Shown here in pieces: positions 12,136 to 20,251 of a stretch of 64,000 nucleotides of DNA; positions within the stretch are counted from its first letter, which is position 1, and the number at the start of each line of letters is the position of its first letter. The notes beneath the pieces were generated by a model. It was not told the origin of the DNA and ran no database searches. It was given only the letters and a program-made list of their open reading frames with translations. This stretch comes from Larsenimonas suaedae (GTDB lineage: Bacteria > Pseudomonadota > Gammaproteobacteria > Pseudomonadales > Halomonadaceae), in NCBI RefSeq assembly GCF_023712105.1, contig NZ_JAMLJI010000002.1:62001-126000 (forward strand), written 5' to 3'. The position numbers and the translations under genes are program-made.

Positions 12136-12849
12136 ATGAACCTGACCCGCATTCTCTGCCTCAATGCCCTGGGGGTATTGCTCATCTCGACCTGGTGGAT
12201 TCCACAGTTCACCTTCTGGTCAACCGTCGATGACAGCGTGTTCTGGTTTTTCAATCAGTTCATCACGATGGATAACCCGCATTGGAACGCAACGCTTGCC
12301 GCGCTCAACAACCGCAAGTTCGACCTGTTTGTCATTGCAGGCATGCTGACGATCATGAGCTGGGCGTGTGTACGAGATACCAGGGGCGGCTGGCGGCGCT
12401 GGCTCGGGATCGGTCTAACCATGGTGATCACGGCCGGGCTCATGAACGAAGTCGTTCGCCATCTGCCCTTTCATCACCCAAGCCCTACGCGATTTTTCGA
12501 TGACGCAAGCCTGGTGTCGAACTTCGTGCACTTCACCACCAAGGACAGCGCCGGCAACAGCTTCCCGGGCGATCACGGCGTGATGGCCATGATCTTTGCA
12601 GGCTTCATGCTGACCTTCGGCGACCGCCTCACGCGCGGGGCAAGCATCCTGCTGGTCGCGATTGCCATTGCCCCCAGGGTCATGGTCGGGGCGCATTGGG
12701 TCAGCGACATCATGGTCGGCTCGCTGTCACTGGCGCTGTTGCTGCTGCCCTGGGTGCTGTGTACACCCGTGGCACGGGCGCTAACCACCTGGATCAGCCG
12801 ACGACTGGGCCGACTGTTTCCCACGTCCACCAAGGGAGATCCCTCATGA
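12136..12849 (+). CDS. lpxT: PAP2-family lipid A phosphotransferase, LpxT-like, copy 1
   Basis: Inner-membrane phosphatase-type enzyme. E. coli LpxT moves the distal phosphate of undecaprenyl diphosphate onto lipid A, making the 1-diphosphate form on the periplasmic side. 237 residues, the same length as E. coli LpxT, and close to it in sequence style: WWIP near the N-terminus, FWFFNQ, NNRKFD, then the PAP2 motifs FTTKDSAGNSFPGDHG and APRVMVGAHWVSD with the catalytic histidines. Five to six hydrophobic helices. The stop overlaps the ATG of a second copy by four bases (ATGA), so the two are co-translated. An AT-rich stretch precedes it with TACAAT at 12096 as a possible -10. Confidence 0.88.
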   Translation: MNLTRILCLNALGVLLISTWWIPQFTFWSTVDDSVFWFFNQFITMDNPHWNATLAALNNRKFDLFVIAGMLTIMSWACVRDTRGGWRRWLGIGLTMVITAGLMNEVVRHLPFHHPSPTRFFDDASLVSNFVHFTTKDSAGNSFPGDHGVMAMIFAGFMLTFGDRLTRGASILLVAIAIAPRVMVGAHWVSDIMVGSLSLALLLLPWVLCTPVARALTTWISRRLGRLFPTSTKGDPS

Positions 12850-13547
12850 AACCGATGCACATTCTATTGCTCAATCTGATCGGTGCGGCCCTGTTTCTCA
12901 GCTGGTGGGCGCCGCATCTGACCCTCTGGCCGTGGCTCGACGACAGCGTCTTCTGGTTCTTCAACCAGTTCATCACGCCTGAGCACAACGATTGGACCAC
13001 GGTGCTGGCCATCCTCAACGCTCGCGCCTTTGACATGGTGGCACTTGGCATCATGGGGCTTTTGTTCGTTTTGGCGCTGCGACACGACACAGCGCCCAAC
13101 CGCCTGGTGAAGTGGGCAAGTATCGGGGTGGTGATGCTGTTGACCGGCGGGGTATTGGCACTTTTCACCAACGATGGCATCAGCTACAAGCACGCAAGCC
13201 CGACGCTCTTTTTCGAGCAGGCACGCCTTCTGACCGATGTGGTGTCGATTCCGACCAAGGACAGCGCACACAACAGCTTCCCGGGCGACCACGGTCTGAT
13301 GCTGATGGTTTTCGCTGCGTTCATGCTGAAGTTCGCAACGCCCCGGATCGGGGCCTTGAGTGCTGCACTGGTGGTGGTGTTGAGCGCCCCACGCATCATG
13401 GTCGGCGCGCACTGGTTCAGTGACGTCTATATGGGCTCGCTGTCGATCGCCCTGATCGCCCTGCCCTGGTGGCTCGGCACGCCGCTGGCCTCTCGACTGA
13501 TCGAGCGCATCAGCCGCCTGCTCGCCCGGTTTCGGCCCTACGGCTAG
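12846..13547 (+). CDS. lpxT: PAP2-family lipid A phosphotransferase, LpxT-like, copy 2
   Basis: Second LpxT-type membrane enzyme, 233 residues. It shares the whole architecture of its neighbour: LSWWAP, DDSVFWFFNQFIT, LNARAFD, the PAP2 motif SIPTKDSAHNSFPGDHG, and APRIMVGAHWFSDV with the second catalytic His and Asp. It is slightly nearer to E. coli LpxT in the KHASPTLFF and SIPTKD parts than copy 1. Start is ATG 12846 with GGGAG upstream; the longer upstream frame lies inside copy 1. The arrangement reads as a tandem duplication followed by divergence; the copies are not identical at the DNA level. Confidence 0.88.
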   Translation: MKPMHILLLNLIGAALFLSWWAPHLTLWPWLDDSVFWFFNQFITPEHNDWTTVLAILNARAFDMVALGIMGLLFVLALRHDTAPNRLVKWASIGVVMLLTGGVLALFTNDGISYKHASPTLFFEQARLLTDVVSIPTKDSAHNSFPGDHGLMLMVFAAFMLKFATPRIGALSAALVVVLSAPRIMVGAHWFSDVYMGSLSIALIALPWWLGTPLASRLIERISRLLARFRPYG

Positions 13548-13567
13548 ACGCTAAAGCAGCCCGCGGC

Positions 13568-14680
13568 TCATTCGGCATCGAGTGCCATGATGTCGCTTTC
13601 GCTCTCGGCGCCGACGACTCGATTGCGCCCACGCCGCTTGGCTTCGTAAAGACGGGCGTCGGCCTGTTCGATAATGGCGCCCAGCCCCGCCGTAACCTGA
13701 CGCGAACACGCCGTGCCGATGCTTGCCGTGACCTGGACGCTGACTCCCGGCTTGATGCGACACGGCGTCTTCTCAAGGCGTTGTCGAAGCCGCTCGGCAA
13801 TGAAATCGGCCCCATGCCCGTCGAGGTCCTGCAAAAGCACCAGAAACTCCTCCCCACCGACCCGGCCAATCGCATCGCCTTCACGAACGCTTTGGGTCAT
13901 TAGCCGCGCCAGGTGACGCAGTACATCGTCCCCACAGGCATGGCCGTAGGTGTCGTTGATCGACTTGAAATGATCCACATCGACCAGGAGCACCGCATAG
14001 GGCAGGCCCGAGCGCTGACACCGCTCCCCTTCGGCCATGACGCCACGGCGGTTGAGTACGTTGGTCAGTGAATCCCGGTTGGCACTGCGCTGATACATTC
14101 GCTCGAATCGAAGCGTGACCGCACTCAACCTGTAGAGCATGGCCGCCACTACGACACCACTGTTCAAAAGATTCAAAAGCCACAGGAATTGACGCTGATC
14201 GAAGCCAAGCGGTGCGATGGGTAACCAGTGCGTCAGCATGATGAACGTCCCGACCACAACCATCAAAAACCCACATGAGCACACGCTTTTGATAAAGAGC
14301 GGGAACTCGCTCATGAACAGCAACAGAATCGAGAGCAGCACCGCCACCATGAAGCCACTTTCGAGCCCGAAATGGAGCGTGGCAGCGGTCACATGACCTA
14401 AAAGCGCAGCAGGCAGCATCAGACACGCCACATCGACGTGACCACGCCGAAGACTCAGAAACGACAGTACGCTAACCAGCAGGCTTGCGCCGCCGCTGGC
14501 CGCCACCACCGGCTGCCCCAGCCAGGTATACACGGGAAGGAAAAACACGAGGTGGTCGACAATCAGAATCAGATGAAGCCATACGAAGACTTCGTAACTT
14601 CTGTTTTCTCGGGCGCTCAACGTACCGGGCGCGCGCATCAGCCACTGTTTGAACCCACCAGCGGCGCTTGAATCGTTCAT
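13568..14680 (-). CDS. Membrane-bound diguanylate cyclase
   Basis: Makes cyclic di-GMP from two GTP. 370 residues: about six membrane helices between residues 30 and 190 (HLILIVDHLVFFLPV, LMLPAALLGHV, FMVAVLLSILLLF and others), then a GGDEF domain. The active-site motif is GGEEF at 275-279, preceded five residues earlier by an intact RxxD product-inhibition site (R266-D269). DHFKSINDTYGH is the metal and guanine region. All key residues are present, so it should be active and feedback-inhibited. The N-terminal membrane part is not a sensor family I can name. It converges on the lpxT pair with 20 bases between stops. Confidence 0.93.
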   Translation of the reverse strand: MNDSSAAGGFKQWLMRAPGTLSARENRSYEVFVWLHLILIVDHLVFFLPVYTWLGQPVVAASGGASLLVSVLSFLSLRRGHVDVACLMLPAALLGHVTAATLHFGLESGFMVAVLLSILLLFMSEFPLFIKSVCSCGFLMVVVGTFIMLTHWLPIAPLGFDQRQFLWLLNLLNSGVVVAAMLYRLSAVTLRFERMYQRSANRDSLTNVLNRRGVMAEGERCQRSGLPYAVLLVDVDHFKSINDTYGHACGDDVLRHLARLMTQSVREGDAIGRVGGEEFLVLLQDLDGHGADFIAERLRQRLEKTPCRIKPGVSVQVTASIGTACSRQVTAGLGAIIEQADARLYEAKRRGRNRVVGAESESDIMALDAE

Positions 14681-14917
14681 GAGATCGACCTGATCCGATC
14701 ATGGCATGCGCCATGACGCTTGAATTGAAAAGCCAATGGTCGTTATCGACCAACAAGTGCGATAAGTGCAGGACATCGAGCACGCGCCTTGTTGAAACAA
14801 ATTTTAATTAGATAAAACAGATTAACGCATTCTGAATACGCTGCCCAGTTGGGCGCCTGGAGAAGAGGTCGGGCAGGAAGCGGCGCGCCCGCCTGGAGCG
14901 CGCCACAGAAGCGAGTA

Positions 14918-15361
14918 TTACCAGGAGCCGGTGTTTTCCATCGTATCCCAGGGCGCGCTCTGTGACAGCGCATCGCCCTTCTGAAGCAGCTCGATGGAAA
15001 TGCCATCCGGGGATTTGACGAATGCCATGTGGCCATCGCGCGGCGGACGATTGATCGTGACGCCGTTATCCATCAGCGTCTGACAGGTCTGGTAGATGTC
15101 CTCGACCCGAAACGCCAGATGCCCGAAGTTGCGTGCGCCCTCGGTCAACGTTTCCGGGTCCCAGTTGTAGGTCAGTTCAAGTTCGGGCGCAGTTTCGGCG
15201 TTGGAGCGCGCCTCGTCTTCATCGGCGGCCAGAAAAATCAGGGTAAACCGCCCCTTTTCGCTTTCCTTGCGGCGCACTTCCTTCATGCCCAGCAGTGTGC
15301 AATAGAACTTGAGCGATTCATCGATGTCGGTGATGCGAACCATCGTATGCAGGTATTTCAT
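14918..15361 (-). CDS. gloA: Lactoylglutathione lyase (glyoxalase I)
   Basis: Converts the hemithioacetal of methylglyoxal and glutathione to S-lactoylglutathione, a cytoplasmic detoxification step. 147 residues with the two-module glyoxalase fold: H5 in YLHTMVRI and an acidic residue in LELTYNW supply metal ligands in the first module, GHLAFRVEDIYQTC and the Glu in ISIELLQKGDAL complete the site. The sequence DESLKFYCTLLGM is typical of GloA. AGGAAGAG precedes the ATG. It has no obvious operon partner; the intergenic region downstream contains a GGCGCGC/GCGCGCC stem without a T tract. Confidence 0.95.
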   Translation of the reverse strand: MKYLHTMVRITDIDESLKFYCTLLGMKEVRRKESEKGRFTLIFLAADEDEARSNAETAPELELTYNWDPETLTEGARNFGHLAFRVEDIYQTCQTLMDNGVTINRPPRDGHMAFVKSPDGISIELLQKGDALSQSAPWDTMENTGSW

Positions 15362-15477
15362 GACAGTCTCTTCCTGATTATCGTCGGGTCATACAAACCG
15401 CCACTGGCTAGGCCAGCAGCGAACTGGCATCTTAAATGACGCTAAGCCGCCACGTTCAATGGAGTAAGACTATCGTC

Positions 15478-15885
15478 ATGAAGGTGCTGAATTTCAAGAA
15501 CGACGCTCTCGGGAAACTGCTCTTGCGCACCGCGCTTGGCTTTACGGTTCTGCTTCACGGCGTGGCCAAGGTAGGCGATGAAGCAACCCTTGCCCATATC
15601 GGTGACCGGCTAACACTTTGGCACCTGCCGGACTGGCTCTGCTACGCCGTGTTCATCGGTGAACTTGTGGCGCCGGTTCTGATTCTACTGGGCGCCTACG
15701 TTCGAATGGCCGCGCTCCTTATTGCCATCGATCTTGTCGCGGCGATCGCCCTTTTTCAGTTAAGCCATGTGTTCGAACTCGGTTCAGGCGGTGGTTGGCG
15801 CCTCGAGCGAGAAGCGATGTGGCTTTTCGGTGCCCTGGCGCTGGTCTGCCTCGGCGGCGGGCGGTACGGCCTGCGTCCGGATTAA
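15478..15885 (+). CDS. DoxX family membrane protein
   Basis: Small integral membrane protein of the DoxX/DoxD family, 135 residues with four predicted helices (LLRTALGFTVLLHGVAKV, WLCYAVFIGELVAPVLILLGA, MAALLIAIDLVAAIALF, AMWLFGALALVCLGGG). LHGVAKV in helix 1 and GELVAPVLILLG in helix 2 are family-typical. The biochemical role of most DoxX proteins is unknown; some associate with oxidative-stress or thiosulfate functions. Start is ATG 15478 (GGAG about 12 bases upstream); ATG 15436 would add 14 residues without a clear ribosome binding site. It faces away from gloA across a short divergent region. Confidence 0.85.
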   Translation: MKVLNFKNDALGKLLLRTALGFTVLLHGVAKVGDEATLAHIGDRLTLWHLPDWLCYAVFIGELVAPVLILLGAYVRMAALLIAIDLVAAIALFQLSHVFELGSGGGWRLEREAMWLFGALALVCLGGGRYGLRPD

Positions 15886-15970
15886 GGTCAAAACGCGCTG
15901 TATCAAGGCACCCCTTAAGTGCAAGCGCACGTGTTTCTGTGTAAGATAAGGCCTCAAATAATAGTGAATA

Positions 15971-15985
15971 TCAATAAGATTCGCA
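15971..15985. promoter_or_regulatory. Weak Fur-box-like site before the first TonB receptor
   Basis: TGCGAATCTTATTGA on the minus strand matches 10 of 14 positions of the 7-1-7 Fur consensus in an AT-rich stretch about 50 bases before the receptor gene. Suggestive only. Confidence 0.4.
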
Positions 15986-16031
15986 TTGGCAAGAAGCCAT
16001 CTGCCCAGACGGGACAAGGAACACCACCCCC

Positions 16032-18257
16032 ATGTCATTATCACTCTATGCGCAGGCATCGACCCGACACCCCCTATTGCTGACCGCTCTGCTCGGCACC
16101 CTTTCATCACCGGCGCTGGCAGAGGGCGTCTCGCCACCAGACCCTTCACCCTCCAGAACCTCCAGCACAGCATCAACCGATGCAAAGACGCTGACCGTAA
16201 GCTCGGAGCGGCTGTACGACGCCCTCGGCCCGACCGAGGGCTACAGTGTCACCACCAGCCTCGGTGCGACCAAGACCGATACCGCATTGAACGAGACGCC
16301 GCACTCGGTCTCGGTGGTTACCCGCCAGCAGATCGAGGATCAGGGCGCCGCCTCGGTGCAACAGGCGCTACGTTACACGCCGGGCGTCTTTGCAGGCGGC
16401 CGTGGCGCTGGCGCAAGCCGATATGATTTCATTACCCTGCGCGGGTTCGGCGGCACGAGCACTCTTGATACGACCTATCTCGATGGCTTGAAGCTTCTGG
16501 GCGATGCAGGCGCCTACAACACGCCGCAGATCGACCCGTATTTCCTTGAGCGGGTCGATGTCTTCAAGGGGCCGAGCTCCGTGCTCTACGGTCAGAACCA
16601 GCCCGGCGGATTGGTGGCCCTGACCAGCAAGCGCCCGCGCTTCACGCCCTACCGCGAGCTGCAGGCCACCGTCGGAACCAACGGCCAACGCGCGGCCCGG
16701 CTTGATGTCAGTGGCCCGCTTGATGACGCGCAAACCCTTGCCTTCCGGCTGGTCGGTCAGGCAGACACCTCAGACACCATGTACCACCACAGCGCGCAGG
16801 AGCGCTATACGCTCGCGCCCTCGGTGACCCTTGCCCCGAGCGAGGACACCACGCTGACGCTCATGGCCTACCTGCAACATGACCCCGAGAGCGGGTTCTA
16901 CGGCTTCGTGCCGGCTGAAGGCACCCTTCACGCGCGCAACGGCCAGACCATCAGCCGCCACTTCTTCGATGGCGAGCCGGGCACCAACCGGTTCGACCGC
17001 TATCAGCGCATGGTGGGCTATCACCTCGAGCACCGCATCAACGACGCCCTCACCGCGCGCCAGAACGTTCGCTATCTCTCGATGGACATCGACTACGACC
17101 AGGTCTATGCCCGCACCTTTGAAGGCCAGAGCGACCGGCTCCAGCGCGGCGCGGCGCGTTCCAACGAATCCTTGAGCGCCTACGCCCTCGACAATCAGTT
17201 GCAGCTCGACGTCGATACCGGCCCGGTCAAGCACACCCTGCTGGCCGGACTCGATTATCAGCACCGCCAGAACACCGGCACCTGGCAGTTCGGCACCGCC
17301 AGCGCGCTCGATGCCTTCGCCCCCCGCTACGGCACCCCCGACATCGAGTACGGTGCGCCGACCCGGTGGCGCCACAAGGTCGAGCAGACCGGCATCTATC
17401 TGCAGGATCAACTGGCGCTTGGCGGGTGGCGCCTAAGCCTCGGCGGGCGTCAGGACTGGGCTCGGGCCACCAACGATGCGCGAGACACAGGCTCCAGCTC
17501 ACGCGACAATCAGAGCCAGTTCAGCGGCCGCGCGGGGCTTCTCTACGCCTTCGAAAACGGCCTCTCGCCCTACCTGAGCTATTCGGAATCCTTCAACCCC
17601 AATACCCGCGCAGACGCCAGTGGCGAGGTGCTGGGGCCCACCGAAGGTCAACAGTACGAAGCCGGCATCAAGTACCAACCCCCGGGCACAAAGGACCACT
17701 ACACCGCCTCGCTCTATCGCCTGACCCAGACCAACGTCGCGGAAGCCGCCGACGTGCCCGCCGGCACCCCCACTTACTACGAGGCGGTCGGCAAGGTCCG
17801 CACTCACGGCGTGGAGCTTTCGGCCACCACCCGGCTTACCGAGCAGTTCTCACTCCTGGCGGCCTACACCTACACCGACATGGAATACGTCAAGACCAAC
17901 GACGACACCGAAGGCAATACGCCCTATGAAGTGCCGCGGCACATGGCCTCGCTCTGGGGGCGGTATGACCTGGATGACGGCCTGTTGAACGGCGTCAGTA
18001 TTGGGGCCGGAGCGCGTTACATCGGCAGCAGCTGGGCGGACAGCGACAACACCACTCGCGTGGGCGCCCACACGCTGATCGACGCCATGCTTGCCTATGA
18101 CCTTGGCAAACTCTCGCCCGAGCTTTCTGGACTCAACGCACGCGTCAATGCAACCAACCTGCTCGATGAGACCTACGTGTCGTCCTGCACCAGCCTTCGC
18201 AACTGCTACTACGGCCAGGAACGAAGCATCACCGCGACCGTCAGCTACCAGTTCTAG
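16032..18257 (+). CDS. TonB-dependent siderophore receptor (FhuA/FoxA-like)
   Basis: Outer-membrane beta-barrel receptor for a ferric siderophore, energised by TonB. 741 residues: signal peptide ending near SSPALA (residues 1-30), a TonB-box-like stretch (TLTVSSERL), plug domain with NETPHSVSVVTRQQIEDQGA, RYTPGV, RGFGG and VDVFKGPSSVLYGQNQPGG, then a 22-strand barrel with NPNT, EVGPTEGQQYEAG-type strands, and a terminal Phe (SYQF) for barrel assembly. The Cys pair CTSLRNCYYG close to the C-terminus is typical of ferrichrome/ferrioxamine-type receptors of this group. The ligand is not determinable from sequence, but hydroxamate siderophores are likely. It lies 23 kb from the catechol biosynthesis operon. 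Confidence 0.93.
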   Translation: MSLSLYAQASTRHPLLLTALLGTLSSPALAEGVSPPDPSPSRTSSTASTDAKTLTVSSERLYDALGPTEGYSVTTSLGATKTDTALNETPHSVSVVTRQQIEDQGAASVQQALRYTPGVFAGGRGAGASRYDFITLRGFGGTSTLDTTYLDGLKLLGDAGAYNTPQIDPYFLERVDVFKGPSSVLYGQNQPGGLVALTSKRPRFTPYRELQATVGTNGQRAARLDVSGPLDDAQTLAFRLVGQADTSDTMYHHSAQERYTLAPSVTLAPSEDTTLTLMAYLQHDPESGFYGFVPAEGTLHARNGQTISRHFFDGEPGTNRFDRYQRMVGYHLEHRINDALTARQNVRYLSMDIDYDQVYARTFEGQSDRLQRGAARSNESLSAYALDNQLQLDVDTGPVKHTLLAGLDYQHRQNTGTWQFGTASALDAFAPRYGTPDIEYGAPTRWRHKVEQTGIYLQDQLALGGWRLSLGGRQDWARATNDARDTGSSSRDNQSQFSGRAGLLYAFENGLSPYLSYSESFNPNTRADASGEVLGPTEGQQYEAGIKYQPPGTKDHYTASLYRLTQTNVAEAADVPAGTPTYYEAVGKVRTHGVELSATTRLTEQFSLLAAYTYTDMEYVKTNDDTEGNTPYEVPRHMASLWGRYDLDDGLLNGVSIGAGARYIGSSWADSDNTTRVGAHTLIDAMLAYDLGKLSPELSGLNARVNATNLLDETYVSSCTSLRNCYYGQERSITATVSYQF

Positions 18258-18267
18258 TTCTAGCCCT

Positions 18268-18306
18268 GTCGCTGCGCGGCGGTGTCACGATACGCCGCGC
18301 AGCGAC
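18268..18306. repeat. 14-bp perfect inverted repeat after the TonB receptor
   Basis: GTCGCTGCGCGGCG at 18268-18281 pairs with its exact complement at 18293-18306 across an 11-base loop. There is no T tract on either side, so it is not a standard terminator. It lies between two convergent genes and may stabilise RNA 3' ends. It is followed by two copies of GCGTGGCTGGAGAA. Confidence 0.7.
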
Positions 18307-18356
18307 GTGGGGTGCGTGGCTGGAGAAAGGGGGCGTGGCTGGAGAACGCTGGACGT

Positions 18357-19049
18357 CTAGAGCGTTACGCTGTCCAGGGTCAGTCCGACCTGCTCGAGGC
18401 GCTGCTTCAAAAGCCCGGGAAAGCGTTTATACCAGGTCTGGTTGAGAGGCGATGGATGCGGCAGCGGGTAAAGCGTGAGGGTTCGCGAGGCCCCTTCCTC
18501 GTTGCTCAGGGTGATCTCGCACTGGCGCTCGAAACGGTCGTCCTGGCGCCAGAACGCCTCAAGCTTTGCGCGTACCTCCTTTGATTGATCGATGCCGAAC
18601 CAGAAAAACGCCTCTCGCCCCAGGGTAATTAGGGCGCTGCCGTCCCAATGGTCGATCAGAAGCGTGCGCACCAGCGGATGAAACCGGCGCTTGACCGCCA
18701 TCGACCACGCCTTGTTGCCAACGGGCTTGTACGGCACCGTATTGGCCCAGAACACATGCTCGCCCACGGATTTAGAGGCCTCGAAATCCGGCATGGCCGC
18801 TTGATGGAGGTGCTCATACAGCGCGCGACGCACCAGCTGCCCGCCGGCACCGATAAACGGCTCGCCGTATTTGACCTCATCACGCCCGGGGTCACGCCCG
18901 AAGACGCCGACACGCAGGTTCTGCTGCCCAAGCCCAATGATCGGCGTCAGCGGGTCCTTGTCGTAGCGGTCATAGACCGCCTCATCGATGCCGTCGGTCT
19001 CGGCCGCCGCCTGGCGGAAGCGGCGGATCAATTCTTTTGAAAGCGTCAT
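18357..19049 (-). CDS. Uracil-DNA glycosylase superfamily protein
   Basis: Member of the UDG superfamily, 230 residues; predicted to remove uracil or another damaged base from DNA, or to be a divergent family member of unknown activity. Motif 1 appears as VGVFGRDPGRDEV near residue 47, then GEPFIGAGGQLVRRAL, the conserved WANTVPYKP region, ITLGREAFFWFG and motif 2 as PLPHPSPLNQTW near residue 205. The GxDPG form of motif 1 is distinct from both GQDPYH (family 1) and GEAPG (family 4). The reading frame has only a weak ribosome binding site. It converges with the TonB receptor. Superfamily membership is firm, substrate is not. Confidence 0.82.
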   Translation of the reverse strand: MTLSKELIRRFRQAAAETDGIDEAVYDRYDKDPLTPIIGLGQQNLRVGVFGRDPGRDEVKYGEPFIGAGGQLVRRALYEHLHQAAMPDFEASKSVGEHVFWANTVPYKPVGNKAWSMAVKRRFHPLVRTLLIDHWDGSALITLGREAFFWFGIDQSKEVRAKLEAFWRQDDRFERQCEITLSNEEGASRTLTLYPLPHPSPLNQTWYKRFPGLLKQRLEQVGLTLDSVTL

Positions 19050-19146
19050 GAGTCACAGGCCATCAAGTCGTTGAAAATAATGAGTCTAGCCCAACACGAG
19101 CCTGCTAGGCTGTCACCATTACCGATTTGATCATGAAGGCCACAGC

Positions 19147-20181
19147 ATGGATTCGATGACGCAAGCGGCGCTTGGCGCCACCCTTGGAGGCGCCGTACTC
19201 AGTCGGCCACTGGGCAGAAAGGCCATTATCGGTGGCGCGGTTCTTGGAACGCTTCCGGACCTGGACGTTCTGATCGACCACGGCAGCGCCATTGCCGATT
19301 TCACCTACCACCGGGGCTTCAGCCACTCGCTGTTCGTATTGGCCATTCTTGCAACAAGCCTGGCCTGGCTTCTGCGTCGGCTCGGACCCGAAAGCATCAC
19401 GTTCTCCCGCTGGTGGTGGTTCTGCGCGCTGCCCCTGCTGACCCACCCGATGCTTGACGCCTTTACCACCTACGGCACGCAGCTACTCTGGCCGCTGCAA
19501 TCGCCGCCGGTCGCCTGGAATACCATTTTCATTATCGACCCGCTCTACACCCTGCCTCTGCTGGTCGCGGTGATCATCGGACTCTGGCGCCCCCCCGCTC
19601 GGCGGGCAATCGCGACCGGCCTGATCCTCTCGAGCGCGTATCTGGGGTGGACGATCGTTGCCAAGCAGATCGTCGCGGCCCGGATTAGCCCGATCATGGT
19701 CGAACACCATTGGCAGGATGACGCGCAGTCGATCCAGCCCATGCCGCTCACCTCGCTGCTGTGGCGCGTGGTTGTCCGCGATGGGGATACCCGTCGAGAG
19801 GCCTATGTCAGCCTGCTCGATGCTCAGCCGCCCCGCTTTGATACCTTCGACACTGGAACCTGGCCCGAGCCCATGTGGCCCGAACTCGAACGGCTTGCCT
19901 GGTTCACCGGCGGCCAGCTCTCGTTCAATACCCGCATGGACAACACACTCGTCGCCACCGATGACCGCATGGGCGTGCCGGGGCATCACCCCTTCCGGTT
20001 CGGGGTAGCGAGGCAAACAGAGGACGGCGTGACACCGATCCCCTCCTATACGCTCGACAGCGCCAGTTACAACGGGGCCTTCATTGCTCGCGTGCTGCGC
20101 CGCATTACCGACCCGAGCGCACTATGTCCGGCAGACGATGCCCCCGAAGAGACCGTACGCGCTCGACACTGCCGCCCTTGA
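19147..20181 (+). CDS. Membrane-bound metal-dependent hydrolase, DUF457/YdjM-like
   Basis: 344 residues. The N-terminal half is a DUF457 membrane domain with the His/Asp motif set expected of a metal-dependent hydrolase: DSMTQAALGATLGG, GTLPDLDVLIDHG, YHRGFSHSLF and LTHPMLDAFTTYGTQLLWP, arranged over four to five helices. The C-terminal part (about 180-344) is probably a soluble domain I cannot name. YdjM of E. coli is in the same family and is LexA-controlled; I see no LexA box here. GAAGG precedes the start. It stands alone between two convergently and codirectionally placed genes. Confidence 0.85.
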   Translation: MDSMTQAALGATLGGAVLSRPLGRKAIIGGAVLGTLPDLDVLIDHGSAIADFTYHRGFSHSLFVLAILATSLAWLLRRLGPESITFSRWWWFCALPLLTHPMLDAFTTYGTQLLWPLQSPPVAWNTIFIIDPLYTLPLLVAVIIGLWRPPARRAIATGLILSSAYLGWTIVAKQIVAARISPIMVEHHWQDDAQSIQPMPLTSLLWRVVVRDGDTRREAYVSLLDAQPPRFDTFDTGTWPEPMWPELERLAWFTGGQLSFNTRMDNTLVATDDRMGVPGHHPFRFGVARQTEDGVTPIPSYTLDSASYNGAFIARVLRRITDPSALCPADDAPEETVRARHCRP

Positions 20182-20205
20182 GGGCGACAGACGCGCACTA
20201 ATGAG

Positions 20206-20220
20206 TGACAATCATAATCA
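20206..20220. promoter_or_regulatory. Fur-box-like site upstream of metR
   Basis: TGACAATCATAATCA matches 12 of 14 positions of the 7-1-7 Fur consensus and ends 31 bases before the metR start. It is in the position of a promoter element; a MetR autoregulatory site could also sit here. Confidence 0.5.
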
Positions 20221-20251
20221 ATACTTTAAACCATGAAACAGGCTCATGTTT

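Noticed and set aside
14882-14904. GGCGCGC/GCGCGCC stem downstream of gloA
   Set aside because: No T tract on the minus strand; too weak to call a terminator.
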